Shown here: piece by piece, positions 29,478-38,976 of the stretch | Layout of the letters: each line of letters starts with the position of its first letter | Position numbering within the stretch: position 1 is the stretch's first letter | From: CBFDBF01 sp050293315 | GTDB taxonomy: Bacteria; Pseudomonadota; Gammaproteobacteria; Chromatiales; Chromatiaceae | Direction: 5' to 3' | Length of the DNA: 64,000 nucleotides | NCBI GenBank assembly: GCA_050293315.1 | Contig: JBNKMS010000005.1 | Location: 17,592-81,591, forward strand | Made by a program: the position numbers and the translations under genes | The notes under the pieces: model-generated | Database searches by the model: none | What the model was told of the DNA's origin: nothing | Seen by the model: only the letters and a program-made list of their open reading frames with translations

Positions 29478-29969
29478 ATGAATATGATGTATATTAAAAT
29501 CAAAACATCTCGCATGAAATATATTTTACTTCTCATAGTAACTGCCAGCTTCGCTGCTACTGGAGTATTGATACTCATGCATAATGGGCCAACATGGATT
29601 GGTTGGATGAGTATTGTTTTTTTTGGTTCTGGAATTCCTCTCTTCCTATGGCAGATTGCTGATAATAGACCTCGTTTAATAATTGACGATGAAGGCGTGA
29701 ACGATAGAACCTTAGGTGTAGGCAAAATACTATGGAAAGATATTGGTGGCGCCTACCTAAAAAGCATTCAGAATAATGACTTTATATGCTTGCAACTCAA
29801 AAACTCTGAAGAATATGTTGCAAAATTAAGTCCAATCAAAAAGGCATCAGCGAGCGCCAATGAAAAGCTAGGATTCACGCCCCTATCTTTGAATCTTAGC
29901 GGGGTATCTGCAGATACAAGCCAAATATTGGAACTTGTACTTAAGATGTCTGAGGTAAGTAATGGCTAA
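29478..29969 (+). CDS. STM3941-like membrane protein
   Basis: A 163-residue protein with two N-terminal helices (about 13-32 and 38-57), then a PH-like soluble part with RPRLIIDDEGVNDRT and KILWKDIGGAYL, which I recognise as the pattern of STM3941-type proteins. Their function is not established. Its end overlaps the GFA-family gene by 8 nt, so these two were acquired or evolved as a pair rather than as separate single-gene cassettes. Confidence 0.65.
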   Translation: MNMMYIKIKTSRMKYILLLIVTASFAATGVLILMHNGPTWIGWMSIVFFGSGIPLFLWQIADNRPRLIIDDEGVNDRTLGVGKILWKDIGGAYLKSIQNNDFICLQLKNSEEYVAKLSPIKKASASANEKLGFTPLSLNLSGVSADTSQILELVLKMSEVSNG

Positions 29970-30402
29970 CATGCACACTGTCCAAGGCGGCTGCCACTGT
30001 GGGAATATCACATATGTGGCGGAATTTACAAAAGATCTATCTACCTACACTCCGCGCGCTTGTGATTGCAACCTTTGTGCTAGCCATGGCGCCGCATACG
30101 CCTCAGATAGAAATGGCTCTCTCAAAATATGCATTAGAGATAGACAGAACGTAAATATGTACAGACAAGGAAGCAGAATTGCTGATTTTATCATTTGTAA
30201 GCAATGCGGAGTTTTGACTGGGGCATGTTACAAAGAAGAGGGCCGCACTTTTGGATCGATAAATGTACGCTCCAGCAATGCATATAATGACTTTAATGAA
30301 GGCCAATCAGCACAGCTTGAGCAACTAAGTGATGAAGAGCGTATAGAACGCTGGAAAAGATATTGGTTCACAAATATAGTGATTGAATATGAAGACAGAT
30401 AA
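29962..30402 (+). CDS. GFA family protein (glutathione-dependent formaldehyde-activating enzyme fold)
   Basis: A 146-residue zinc-binding protein. The family cysteines are visible: GGCHCGNITY near residue 10, CDCNLCASHGA near 37, and ICKQCG near 78. Members bind Zn through these cysteines; the founding activity is condensation of formaldehyde with glutathione, but most homologues are uncharacterised. It is translationally linked to the STM3941-like gene and AT-rich like the rest of the patch. Confidence 0.85.
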   Translation: MANMHTVQGGCHCGNITYVAEFTKDLSTYTPRACDCNLCASHGAAYASDRNGSLKICIRDRQNVNMYRQGSRIADFIICKQCGVLTGACYKEEGRTFGSINVRSSNAYNDFNEGQSAQLEQLSDEERIERWKRYWFTNIVIEYEDR

Positions 30403-30466
30403 CCATATGCAATAGTATCTACCGCCCCGTGCAGCACATGTAAAACCAGATAATACGAGTGAAACT

Positions 30467-31531
30467 ATGGGTAATTTGGAACACATCGGTTTCAGCGACT
30501 GGTTCAGATCCAGACTTGATAACGAAATGCGCTCATCTCACGAGATTGCCCGCATAGTCTCTGTGCACAAAGAGAGCTATACCGTCACAAATGGTGATGG
30601 TGAGATCTTCGCAGAACTCTCTGGCAATCTTCTCTACAGCGCCGGGTCCGCAATGGATCTGCCCACAACCGGCGACTGGGTATACTCAGACCTCCACGAT
30701 GATGATACCCACGCAATAATATATGGCATCTTGCCCAGGAAGACGCTTCTAAAAAGAAAGGCGGCCGGCAGAGAGGTGGGGTTCCAGCTGGTGGCCGCAA
30801 ATATAGATGTCGCCTTCATTATCCAATCTCTGAATGAGGACTTTAATCTCCGAAGGTTAGAGCGCTATCTGGTTATGGTGAACGAGAGCGGGATTGAGCC
30901 AGTCGTCTTACTAAGCAAGTCCGATCTTATGTCAAAAGCTGAGATTGAGCAGGCCGTACACAGGGTAGATGACATCTCTCCCGGCGTTACAGTTATGGCT
31001 TTCAGCAATTTCCATCGAAATAGCATCGACGTAATCATCAATTCACTACAGAGCGGCCTTACCTACTGCCTATTAGGATCGTCCGGTGTCGGTAAGACCA
31101 CCCTACTAAACAGCATATTGGGCAGAGAGGCCTTTGCCACCAAGCCAGTAAGAAAAGCAGAGAGTAGAGGCCGACACACCACCACTACCCGTCAACTGGT
31201 TCAAATAGAGAACGGGGCGATGATAATAGACACCCCAGGGATGAGAGAGCTGGGAGGCATCGCGGTGGATAACGGACTGGACGAGACCTTTGCAGAAATA
31301 CTTGAGCTCTCCAGAAGCTGTAAATTTAGCAACTGCTCCCACACCAACGAGAAAGGGTGTGCAATCCTATCTGCCATTGAGAGTGGCGTGTTATCCGAAG
31401 AGCGATATCGAAACTACCTGAAGATGAAGAGAGAATCAGAATTCAATCAGATGTCTTATCTAGAAAAAAGGAACAAAGAGAGGAGCTTTGGCAAGATGGT
31501 CAAGGAGATTATAAAGAACAAAAAGAGGTAA
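30467..31531 (+). CDS. rsgA: ribosome small subunit-dependent GTPase A
   Basis: A 354-residue circularly permuted GTPase that checks late assembly of the 30S subunit. There is an N-terminal OB fold, the G4-like LLSKSDL, G1 GSSGVGKTTLLNS near residue 206, G3 DTPGMRELGG, and a C-terminal zinc knuckle region CKFSNCSHTNEKGCA. The base composition rises back toward the genome norm here. Some species carry two rsgA genes; whether this is the main copy cannot be told from the window. Confidence 0.94.
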   Translation: MGNLEHIGFSDWFRSRLDNEMRSSHEIARIVSVHKESYTVTNGDGEIFAELSGNLLYSAGSAMDLPTTGDWVYSDLHDDDTHAIIYGILPRKTLLKRKAAGREVGFQLVAANIDVAFIIQSLNEDFNLRRLERYLVMVNESGIEPVVLLSKSDLMSKAEIEQAVHRVDDISPGVTVMAFSNFHRNSIDVIINSLQSGLTYCLLGSSGVGKTTLLNSILGREAFATKPVRKAESRGRHTTTTRQLVQIENGAMIIDTPGMRELGGIAVDNGLDETFAEILELSRSCKFSNCSHTNEKGCAILSAIESGVLSEERYRNYLKMKRESEFNQMSYLEKRNKERSFGKMVKEIIKNKKR

Positions 31532-31540
31532 CATACCGAC

Positions 31541-32314
31541 ATGAACATAATCTGGATGGGATTTACCGCCAGTCTCCTTGCGGGCCTGCTGACCGGAGTG
31601 GGTGCTCTATGTGTTTTCTTTTTTAGAAAGATATCTACCAGGCTTGAAGATGGACTGCTCAGTTTCGCTGCCGGTATTATGCTGGCAGCATCGTTCTTCT
31701 CTCTGCTACTTCCTGCCATAGAGTATGGCGAAACATATTTCCATAGTAAAAACTATGCAGTGTTGATCGTCACCGCAGGCATCATGTCCGGCGCGGTCCT
31801 GCTGTTCCTGTTACATCGCTATATCCCACATGAGCATTTTTTCTCAGGGCACGAGGGACCGGACGTAAAGGCATTGAGCCGTATCTGGCTGTTTGTGATA
31901 GCCATAACCCTACACAACTTCCCTGAGGGTATGGCCGTCGGTGTCGGCTTTGCCGGTAACGATGTTGCCAACGGTACGAGTCTGGCCTTCGGCATCGGCA
32001 TACAGAATATCCCTGAAGGACTTGCCGTGGCGGTCTCCCTGATCTCCATCGGCTATTCAAGAATGCGCTCCTTTCTTATCGGCTTTCTAACCGGCCTGGC
32101 AGAACCGATCGGTGGGCTGTTCGGGAGTTTTGCAGTATCCTTTGCCGGCCCAATGATGCCGTGGTTCCTCGCCTTTTCCGCCGGCGCCATGCTGTTCATC
32201 ATCAGCGATGAGATCATCCCTGAGACCCATCGCAGGGGCTACGAAATCCTGGCCACTTTCAGTCTATTGTTCGGCTTTGTCTGCATGATGTACCTGGACG
32301 CAACCCTCGGCTAA
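31541..32314 (+). CDS. ZIP family metal transporter
   Basis: A 257-residue membrane protein with about eight helices. ZIP metal-site motifs are present in helix 4 (HNFPEGMAVGVGFAG) and helix 5 (GIQNIPEGLAVAVSL), and EPIGGLFGSF follows. It should import Zn2+, Fe2+ or Mn2+ into the cytoplasm, like ZupT. A His/Glu-containing loop separates helices 3 and 4. It starts only 9 nt after rsgA, so co-transcription is likely. Confidence 0.92.
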   Translation: MNIIWMGFTASLLAGLLTGVGALCVFFFRKISTRLEDGLLSFAAGIMLAASFFSLLLPAIEYGETYFHSKNYAVLIVTAGIMSGAVLLFLLHRYIPHEHFFSGHEGPDVKALSRIWLFVIAITLHNFPEGMAVGVGFAGNDVANGTSLAFGIGIQNIPEGLAVAVSLISIGYSRMRSFLIGFLTGLAEPIGGLFGSFAVSFAGPMMPWFLAFSAGAMLFIISDEIIPETHRRGYEILATFSLLFGFVCMMYLDATLG

Positions 32315-32364
32315 GATCGACACTAAATCCAAGCCATTGACCCATCATAACGGGGGATACGGAG

Positions 32365-32937
32365 ATGAACCGGAGAGACAGAAACAAGATCCTCATTACC
32401 CTTATGCTCAGCGCTATCATTTTGCCTTTGGGGTGCGAGAAAAACGAGCAGCAGCCCGAAGAGATCGCTCGCAGCGACGCACCCCAACTGGAGAGAGCAG
32501 CAACACCAGAGCCACAAAACAGCCTGCTTCCAGAGTTATTGGATAGACTTAAACAGGGCAAAGATATCCATCCCCTATTGAGCAGCGAAATAGTCTTTGT
32601 ATTTCACTCGGATGATCGGTGCAGCGGCAGCACAGATGGCATCATAACCACCCTCCCCGCAAACAGCATCGACTCCCCATTCATAATTCAAGTGACAAAT
32701 GACGGAGATGGCTGGACCTGCGAAAAAAGAGAGCCATCCGAGCAGGAGATGGAGTTTGATCTAAAACAACACCTAGCCCAATGGGATCGTATTGAGGTTA
32801 GCGAAAACAGCCAGCAAGACGGCCCTTTCTACATTGAAGGTGGAGGCGAGTCTGACTATATTGTGATTCATGTTAAAAGAATCAACGCAAGAGATGTTAT
32901 CTATAAATTTGAATACCGCAGCGAAGATCCGGGGTAA
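32365..32937 (+). CDS. hypothetical lipoprotein
   Basis: A 190-residue protein with a basic N-terminus, a hydrophobic stretch and a lipobox ILPLGC with Cys near residue 24, so probably lipid-anchored. The mature part is Glu/Asp/Gln-rich and has Cys residues in the DDRCSGS and GWTCEK segments that could form a disulfide. No family was recognised. It lies between the ZIP transporter and nhaA, on the same strand, 50 nt after the former. Confidence 0.65.
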   Translation: MNRRDRNKILITLMLSAIILPLGCEKNEQQPEEIARSDAPQLERAATPEPQNSLLPELLDRLKQGKDIHPLLSSEIVFVFHSDDRCSGSTDGIITTLPANSIDSPFIIQVTNDGDGWTCEKREPSEQEMEFDLKQHLAQWDRIEVSENSQQDGPFYIEGGGESDYIVIHVKRINARDVIYKFEYRSEDPG

Positions 32938-33041
32938 TCATATTGTACCCGCGATCTATGCCACTCTTTTTGGCAACTATCTCTTACCAGATATATTCGA
33001 TCAGCGCCCTTACAATAAAGCGCTGAGGCTATAATCAGCAA

Positions 33042-34235
33042 ATGATCTTAGATAAATTAAAAGATTTTCTGCGCCTTGAGGCCGCCAGCGGGATACTCCT
33101 TCTGATAGCCGCCATACTGGCGATGATGGCCGAAAACTCACCTGCCGATATCTATTACAATGCACTATTGGATATACCGGTAGCAATTCAGTTTGGTGAA
33201 TTTGCTATAGCGAAGCCACTCCTGCTGTGGATCAATGACGGCCTAATGGCCATATTCTTTTTTCTCATTGGGCTGGAGGTAAAGCGGGAGTTTTTGGCAG
33301 GAGAGCTGTCAGATCCATCCAGAGTCGTCCTGCCTGTCATCGCGGCAGTTGGCGGCATGGCCGTACCAGCTGCGATCTATGCCACTGTCAACTGGGGCGA
33401 CCCGGTAGCGATGAAGGGTTGGGCGATCCCATCAGCCACGGATATCGCCTTTGCACTTGGCGTGCTAGCGCTTCTAGGCAGCCGTATCCCACATACACTC
33501 AAGCTGTTTCTGATGACCCTGGCCATCATCGATGACCTGGGCGCGATCATAATCATTGCACTGTTTTACACCGCAGACCTGTCGCTCACATCACTGCTTG
33601 TGGCAATAGTCGCCATTCTTATCCTGACCTTACTGAATCGAAAAGGGGTATTGGGCCTGGCACCATATCTGTTAGTAGGTTTTGTACTCTGGGCTGCGGT
33701 ACTGAAATCCGGGGTCCACGCAACACTGGCAGGCGTACTGACAGCACTCTTTATTCCATTTAAAAAGGCCCCGGGTGAGACACATACTCAACTGGAGAGG
33801 ATGGAGCACGATCTACATCCGGTGGTCGCCTATGGAATTCTGCCACTCTTTGCCTTTGCCAACGCAGGCATACAGTTTGATGGCATAACTATTGACTCCT
33901 TTCTGCACCCCGTGCCCTTGGGCATTGCCGCCGGCCTCTTCTTTGGGAATCAGATTGGTGTGATGGGATTTAGTTGGGTAGCGATAAAGCTTGGGGTCTC
34001 ACAACTGCCGGATGATGTTAGCTGGATCCAGCTGTACGGCGCCGCACTGCTTTGCGGTGTTGGCTTTACTATGGGCCTATTCATCGGCTCGCTCGCCTTT
34101 GAACAGGGGGGCGCCGACTACGCGATAGACGACAGACTGGGCATTCTGCTTGGTTCACTCATATCAGGTGTGACCGGGTATATGGTGCTACGCTTCCTAG
34201 GCAACAGAGACAGCGGCAACAGTACAGCGGGCTAA
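33042..34235 (+). CDS. nhaA: Na+/H+ antiporter NhaA
   Basis: A 397-residue antiporter with about 12 helices that expels Na+ in exchange for protons. The start [20 protein letters not shown], the ion-binding acidic pair in the segment [18 protein letters not shown] (about residues 164-165), and the block [14 protein letters not shown] are diagnostic. It lies next to the ectoine cluster, convergent with the SSF symporter, which fits a salt-adaptation neighbourhood. Confidence 0.96.
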   Translation: MILDKLKDFLRLEAASGILLLIAAILAMMAENSPADIYYNALLDIPVAIQFGEFAIAKPLLLWINDGLMAIFFFLIGLEVKREFLAGELSDPSRVVLPVIAAVGGMAVPAAIYATVNWGDPVAMKGWAIPSATDIAFALGVLALLGSRIPHTLKLFLMTLAIIDDLGAIIIIALFYTADLSLTSLLVAIVAILILTLLNRKGVLGLAPYLLVGFVLWAAVLKSGVHATLAGVLTALFIPFKKAPGETHTQLERMEHDLHPVVAYGILPLFAFANAGIQFDGITIDSFLHPVPLGIAAGLFFGNQIGVMGFSWVAIKLGVSQLPDDVSWIQLYGAALLCGVGFTMGLFIGSLAFEQGGADYAIDDRLGILLGSLISGVTGYMVLRFLGNRDSGNSTAG

Positions 34236-34309
34236 ATTACCAGGTTACAGGGCGAGAAGGGGGCCTGATTGATACCAAAACCGGTTTGCCACTGCCGGCC
34301 GCTCTCTGC

Positions 34310-35698
34310 TCAATAAAACCTTTTACCCAAGAGATAGATAATAGTCCCTGCAATAACACCGGGTGCAACACTATACATGCTACCCCCCAACCCCACTTGT
34401 TGCCACAATAGAAAAACAGTGAGGCCGCCAATAAGCATACTAATGGCAAGAGACTGCGGGATACGTTTTCCTAGCGCATTGATAATCACCAGCGGCACAA
34501 AAGCGGAACCAAGCAGACCCCAAGCATCCAGCACCAACGCAAACACCGATTCACTGCCGCTAAGAGCTATATATACGGCAACACCCAACACCGTAGCGGT
34601 GATTACCTTGGCCGCCCATAAGGAGTGGATCTTGCCTGGACGTTGTGCAAAATCACGGGTGATGGCGGCTGAACATGAGAGGATCAATGAGTCTGCGGTG
34701 GACAGTGTCGCGGCAAACAGTGCGGCCAGAACTAGTCCCGCCATGGCCTCAGGAAGTACCAGCAGCGCCATCGTGGGGAGTGCCAACTCAGGATCAAAAT
34801 CAGCGCTCTCCGGGAAGGCGATGCGACTGAGCAAGCCGACAATAATGGTGGCTCCGTAAAACAGGGTGAACCAGGTGTAATAGTAGAAACGCATACGGTT
34901 TATCTGTGATGCGTCCTGTAGGCTGATAAAACGGATGACTATGTGTGGCTGTCCGACTACGGCGAAACCGGCAATCAGCCAGCCGAGAATAAAGAGTATG
35001 ATGCCGATCAGATCGGTCTGTGGAAACCAGGCCAGATAGTTGCTATCGACCGCGGCCATCTTTTCCAGTGCCATTGAATAGCCCCCGGCCATTTCCATAC
35101 CACCAGCTATCAACATCCCCATACCCAGGAGCATTACCAGTGATTGCGCCGCATCGGTCCAGATAGAGGCTCGTAGTCCGCCAGCTGCGCTATACAACAG
35201 CACTATGGCTGCACTGATTATGATCCCCCATGTTGGCTCCCACTCCAATAATACCGACGTTGCCTTGCTACCCGCCTTGAGTTGGGCAGCAGCATAGAGG
35301 GTCAACAGAAAAACTGTAAGCAGGCCTATTAGACGGCGCAGTCCATGATTCTCCTCACCATGCCAATGAGCCAGTAGGCCACCATAAGAGTGCACCTTGG
35401 CAGAACGGGATGCGTCATGTATCGACCTGAGGGTGAGGAGTGAAGCCATCAGATCACCCAAGATCCACCCAATCATCAGCCATATCGAAGAGAGGCCGGT
35501 GGTATAGGTAAGGCCGATCATACCGATGAACATAAAGCCACTATTGTTGGTTGCCACAGCAGAGAGACCGGCCAACCAGGCCGGTACGCTCTTACCTACA
35601 ACCAGGTAATCTTCGGTTGTCTTTCTACTTTTGGTGACCGATGCAAGGCCTATCACCAGAAACAGGAGCAGGGACAATAGGAAGCTGCCGGCAATCAT
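34310..35698 (-). CDS. sodium:solute symporter (SSF family)
   Basis: A 462-residue protein with about 13 helices, of the PutP/SSF type. Family segments include TTEDYLVVGKSVPAWLAGLSAVATNNSGFMFIG and the ATLSTADSLILSCSAAITRD block near residue 330. It is the last gene of the minus-strand ectABC run, 36 nt after ectC. SSF carriers of this kind take up proline, betaine or related osmolytes with Na+; re-uptake of ectoine is inferred from position only. Confidence 0.88.
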   Translation of the reverse strand: MIAGSFLLSLLLFLVIGLASVTKSRKTTEDYLVVGKSVPAWLAGLSAVATNNSGFMFIGMIGLTYTTGLSSIWLMIGWILGDLMASLLTLRSIHDASRSAKVHSYGGLLAHWHGEENHGLRRLIGLLTVFLLTLYAAAQLKAGSKATSVLLEWEPTWGIIISAAIVLLYSAAGGLRASIWTDAAQSLVMLLGMGMLIAGGMEMAGGYSMALEKMAAVDSNYLAWFPQTDLIGIILFILGWLIAGFAVVGQPHIVIRFISLQDASQINRMRFYYYTWFTLFYGATIIVGLLSRIAFPESADFDPELALPTMALLVLPEAMAGLVLAALFAATLSTADSLILSCSAAITRDFAQRPGKIHSLWAAKVITATVLGVAVYIALSGSESVFALVLDAWGLLGSAFVPLVIINALGKRIPQSLAISMLIGGLTVFLLWQQVGLGGSMYSVAPGVIAGTIIYLLGKRFY

Positions 35699-35734
35699 AT
35701 TGCTACTCGTTGTCGTTGATTATGGATTAAGTGG

Positions 35735-36148
35735 TTATTCCTGCCCGGACTCAGGCATATCCTCTATCAGGGGGTATACCCCTTCGCGGTCATGCACTTC
35801 AGTCCCAGTCAATGCCGGATTGAATACACAGATCATGCGCATGTCCTCTTCAGCGCGTAGATAGTGCCGCTCATGCCCGTTGAGGGCATACATGGTACCG
35901 TCAGAAATAGGATGCACCACTCCGGTTTCCAGGTCTTCGATCTCACCTCTGCCACCGACACAATAGACGGCCTCCAGGTGGTTCTTATAATGGATATAGG
36001 TCTCGGTGCCAGCAAATATGGTGGTATCGTGAAATGAAAAACCCATGTCTTCGTGGCGCAGCAACAGGCGCCTGCTGGCCCAGTTGCCGTTTGCTGCAGC
36101 GATGTCCCTGTCGCTACCTATGATCTCATCCAGGCGACGCACGATCAT
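35735..36148 (-). CDS. ectC: L-ectoine synthase
   Basis: A 137-residue cupin enzyme that cyclises N-gamma-acetyl-diaminobutyrate to ectoine. The start MIVRRLDEIIGSDRDI and the metal/substrate region FHDTTIFAGTETYIHYKNHLEAVYCVGG match EctC. Its ATG overlaps the ectB stop by 4 nt. Length is normal. Confidence 0.96.
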   Translation of the reverse strand: MIVRRLDEIIGSDRDIAAANGNWASRRLLLRHEDMGFSFHDTTIFAGTETYIHYKNHLEAVYCVGGRGEIEDLETGVVHPISDGTMYALNGHERHYLRAEEDMRMICVFNPALTGTEVHDREGVYPLIEDMPESGQE

Positions 36149-37422
36149 AAGGGGTCTCCAGTGCGGGCCTGCTCCTTTTCCCGGATCAAAGACGCAACAA
36201 CATCATCGATTACCTGCAATCCTTCTCTGAGGATATCCTCCTCAATAGTCAGTGGTGGCAGGAATTTTACAACCTGATCCTCAGAGCCAGCTGTCTCGAT
36301 CACCAGGCCATTCTCAAAGGCCTTGGCTGAGACCTCGCTTGCCATGCCGTGCTGGGGCAGCTCCAGACCCCAGATCATGCCGCGACCTCTAAATTTCAGA
36401 TTCCACTGCGGATGTTTATCGACTATCTTCTGCAGCTCCTGCTGAATGATGTCGCCTTTATACGCGATAGACTTGGAGAGTTCGTCATTGTCCCAGTATG
36501 ACAGCAGCTCTGTTGCCGCGATAAATGCGAGATTATTGCCACGAAAGGTGCCGGTATGCTCGCCTGGCTTCCACTGGTCAAGTTCAGGGCGCATCAGCAA
36601 TATGGCCATAGGCAGACCACCGCCGATGGATTTTGACAATGTAATCATATCCGGTTTGATGCCGGCCTCCTCGAAGCTGAAGAAGGTGCCGGTACGTCCG
36701 TTACCTACCTGGATATCATCGATAATCAACAAGATGTCGAAGTCTCTACAGAGCTGTTCCAGTTTGCGCAACCAATCCAGGCTGGCAACATTTACCCCGC
36801 CTTCACCCTGTATGGTTTCAACAATAATTGCTGCCGGCGCATCGATACCGCTGCTGCCGTCACTGATCATCTTGCGCAGATACTCAATAGTATCGACGTC
36901 AGGACCAAAATAACCGTCAAAAGGCAGACTGTCCGCATTATTACGTGCGCCGTAGGACTCATCGCGATAAAAATCATTACCGGTTACAGCCAGTGATCCC
37001 ATGGTTAGCCCATGATAGCCGTTAGTAAATGCGATAATATTTGAACGACGCTTGACCATACGCGCCAGTTTGAGTGATGTCTCAACCACATTGGCGCCAG
37101 TGGGTCCGGTGAACTGCACCTTATATTCCATATTCCTTGGCGCCAGGATAGTGTCCCTGAATTTGTGCAAGAAGGCGCGCTTAATCACGGTTGCCTTATC
37201 CAAAGCATGCACTATCCCGTCACGCTGCAGGTATTCGATGATGGCTTGCGTCACCGCCGGATTGTTGTGGCCGTAATTGAGGGTGCCGGCACCTGCGAAA
37301 AAATCGATAAAACGATTGCCATGCTCGTCAAACAGATAGGCGCCTTGTGCCGTATCAAATACGACTGGGAATGAGCGTACATATCCTCGCACATTGGATT
37401 CCATGTCTTCGAAAATTCTCAT
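36145..37422 (-). CDS. ectB: diaminobutyrate--2-oxoglutarate transaminase
   Basis: A 425-residue class III PLP aminotransferase that converts aspartate semialdehyde to L-2,4-diaminobutyrate using glutamate. Motifs are GAGTLNYGHNNP, FTGPTGANVVETSLKLAR, the DDIQVGNGRTGTFFSFE block and the PLP-lysine segment TLSKSIGGGLPMA. It follows ectA after 44 nt and overlaps ectC by 4 nt. Confidence 0.96.
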   Translation of the reverse strand: MRIFEDMESNVRGYVRSFPVVFDTAQGAYLFDEHGNRFIDFFAGAGTLNYGHNNPAVTQAIIEYLQRDGIVHALDKATVIKRAFLHKFRDTILAPRNMEYKVQFTGPTGANVVETSLKLARMVKRRSNIIAFTNGYHGLTMGSLAVTGNDFYRDESYGARNNADSLPFDGYFGPDVDTIEYLRKMISDGSSGIDAPAAIIVETIQGEGGVNVASLDWLRKLEQLCRDFDILLIIDDIQVGNGRTGTFFSFEEAGIKPDMITLSKSIGGGLPMAILLMRPELDQWKPGEHTGTFRGNNLAFIAATELLSYWDNDELSKSIAYKGDIIQQELQKIVDKHPQWNLKFRGRGMIWGLELPQHGMASEVSAKAFENGLVIETAGSEDQVVKFLPPLTIEEDILREGLQVIDDVVASLIREKEQARTGDPL

Positions 37423-37466
37423 GATGAGTTTACCGCCTCTTGTTTGTAGTTAAATTTTTGCAACCA

Positions 37467-37988
37467 CTATTTTATGGCCGACAATTGAATTGGGGTGATG
37501 GAGAAAAGCGCTTCGGCTTCATGCCCTTCTCCCGGAAACCACGCGCTACGGAAATAATCAGGATGTTCCTGCAGTGAGCCATTTACTCTCTTGGCCAGAG
37601 ATGAGAACAGGGCGCGGGATGCTGTATTGGATGGAGTGATGGTGGTGTTTAAGACTTGTACGTTTTTACAAGCCTCTCGTCTCAAGAGATTATGCAACAT
37701 CTCCAATGCCAACCCCTGCTGGCGCATACTCGCCGCCACTCCAACCTGCCATACAAAAATTGAGTTGGATGCCTGCGGTGGTATATATGCGGACACGAAA
37801 CCCACCACCTCTCCATCTTTCTCTGCAACTACGCTGGTTTCGGCGAAATGCTCGCCAATAAGGCAATAGGCATAAGGGGAATTCAGATCAAGCACTTCAG
37901 TCTCGCGAGTCAACTGCCACAAAGCCAGCCCATCAGAGGCTTTGGGGGTGCGGAGATCTACAGTAGCATTGCGTGATATTATCTTCAT
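37467..37988 (-). CDS. ectA: L-2,4-diaminobutyrate N-acetyltransferase
   Basis: About 173 residues of the GNAT fold; it acetylates diaminobutyrate, the second step of ectoine synthesis. Motifs include LRTPKASDGLALWQL, NSPYAYCLIGEHFAETSVVAE and FVWQVGVAASMRQQGLALEML, the acetyl-CoA loop. I use the ATG at 37988 (MKIISRNATVDLRTP), which has GGTGAG upstream, rather than a longer frame from 38024. It opens ectABC; no ectD hydroxylase or dedicated aspartokinase follows. Confidence 0.94.
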   Translation of the reverse strand: MKIISRNATVDLRTPKASDGLALWQLTRETEVLDLNSPYAYCLIGEHFAETSVVAEKDGEVVGFVSAYIPPQASNSIFVWQVGVAASMRQQGLALEMLHNLLRREACKNVQVLNTTITPSNTASRALFSSLAKRVNGSLQEHPDYFRSAWFPGEGHEAEALFSITPIQLSAIK

Positions 37989-38361
37989 CCACTCACCACA
38001 TGTTCCTCCAAGCAAACACCACAATACCCTTCACAGCATACTGTTTAGGCCGTGGGTGCAAAAGTTGGCGTTGTTGCAGCTTCCGGAATAAGGTGCCAGC
38101 TTAGGGCGATTCGGATTCAGAAAACTTACAGATGTCTTGTTTAGCCATAAAATACTCGGCAAAACCAAGCAGAATAGGGACAAAGATAGAGATCAACAAC
38201 AACGATCAGCCCGCTCTTAAAAAATATTGTCCTCTGCGAGTATAACAAATATAGTGTATCGCCTCAAACAGGCCATATTTTGTGATAAAAACCGTCACTC
38301 CAAATTATAATTAATTAAACTATTATGTAGTCACATGTAGTGAAAATTTTTTCCGGACAAT
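37989..38361. promoter_or_regulatory. divergent intergenic region with ectoine operon leader
   Basis: A 373-nt gap between ectA (leftward) and the membrane protein at 38362 (rightward). It holds the candidate ect promoter at 38239-38267 and therefore a leader of about 245 nt before ectA. Within that leader a 15-residue minus-strand frame runs 38148 to 38101 (MAKQDICKFSESESP), without a convincing ribosome site. The right part is strongly AT-rich and may carry the promoter of the rightward gene. Confidence 0.5.
38239..38267 (-). promoter_or_regulatory. candidate sigma70 promoter for ectABC
   Basis: On the minus strand TTGAGG (38267-38262) and TATACT (38244-38239) are separated by exactly 17 nt, a good sigma70 arrangement. 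It points at ectA, about 250 nt away. No EctR-type regulator gene is present in the window. Confidence 0.5.
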
Positions 38362-38880
38362 ATGAAAATGAAACTGCATAGCGAGATATCTATAAACGAC
38401 AAAAAATATCCCAAGGGGGCCAATATTCCCTGGGCTATGATTTACCCATTTTTCATGATCCATATGCTGATGTTCGGCCTGTCCGGATTTTTTATGGCAT
38501 ACACGGATGATGGGCCACCGATACTCTTTCTTTATGCACACGGTGGCTTTGCGATATTGGTCTATTTAGTATTCTACCTGGCTATATTCGGGCGCGATGA
38601 GGTCAAGTGGATGTTCATCAACGCCGGGCTTGGCCTGCTTGGTATCTATACCCAGATCGACTGGATACTCTCTCTCTTCGGCAAGGATATCAGCAACTAT
38701 CCATTCTACGTACACGTTATCCCCTTCCTATATTTCGTGCTCTACACCTTCCTAATCAGGCAGGCAGTAATTGATCTTACAGGGTCGAGGGAAGATGCTG
38801 GCAAGCAGAAGAGGGTGGAATTCATATATGTCATCGCCTCTGTTGCTATCTATATAGGATCCTATCTCCTGAACAGGTGA
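38362..38880 (+). CDS. hypothetical five-helix membrane protein
   Basis: A 172-residue protein with a polar N-terminus of about 25 residues, then five hydrophobic helices (about 26-46, 52-74, 80-100, 110-132, 150-170). I do not recognise a family. It is divergent from ectA and convergent with the sulfotransferase gene, so it stands alone. An osmotic-stress role would be a guess from position only. Confidence 0.6.
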   Translation: MKMKLHSEISINDKKYPKGANIPWAMIYPFFMIHMLMFGLSGFFMAYTDDGPPILFLYAHGGFAILVYLVFYLAIFGRDEVKWMFINAGLGLLGIYTQIDWILSLFGKDISNYPFYVHVIPFLYFVLYTFLIRQAVIDLTGSREDAGKQKRVEFIYVIASVAIYIGSYLLNR

Positions 38881-38976
38881 TACACAAACACCAGTAAAAG
38901 CTAAAAGCAGCTGAGGGCTTTATTGATTATAGTCTTTGTATCGATCATATAAGCTGTACAGCTATAAGGCTGCTCC

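Noticed and set aside
38952..38963. Palindrome AGCTGTACAGCT in the gap before the sulfotransferase
   Set aside because: Located between convergent genes without a T-tract or promoter element, so no function can be assigned.
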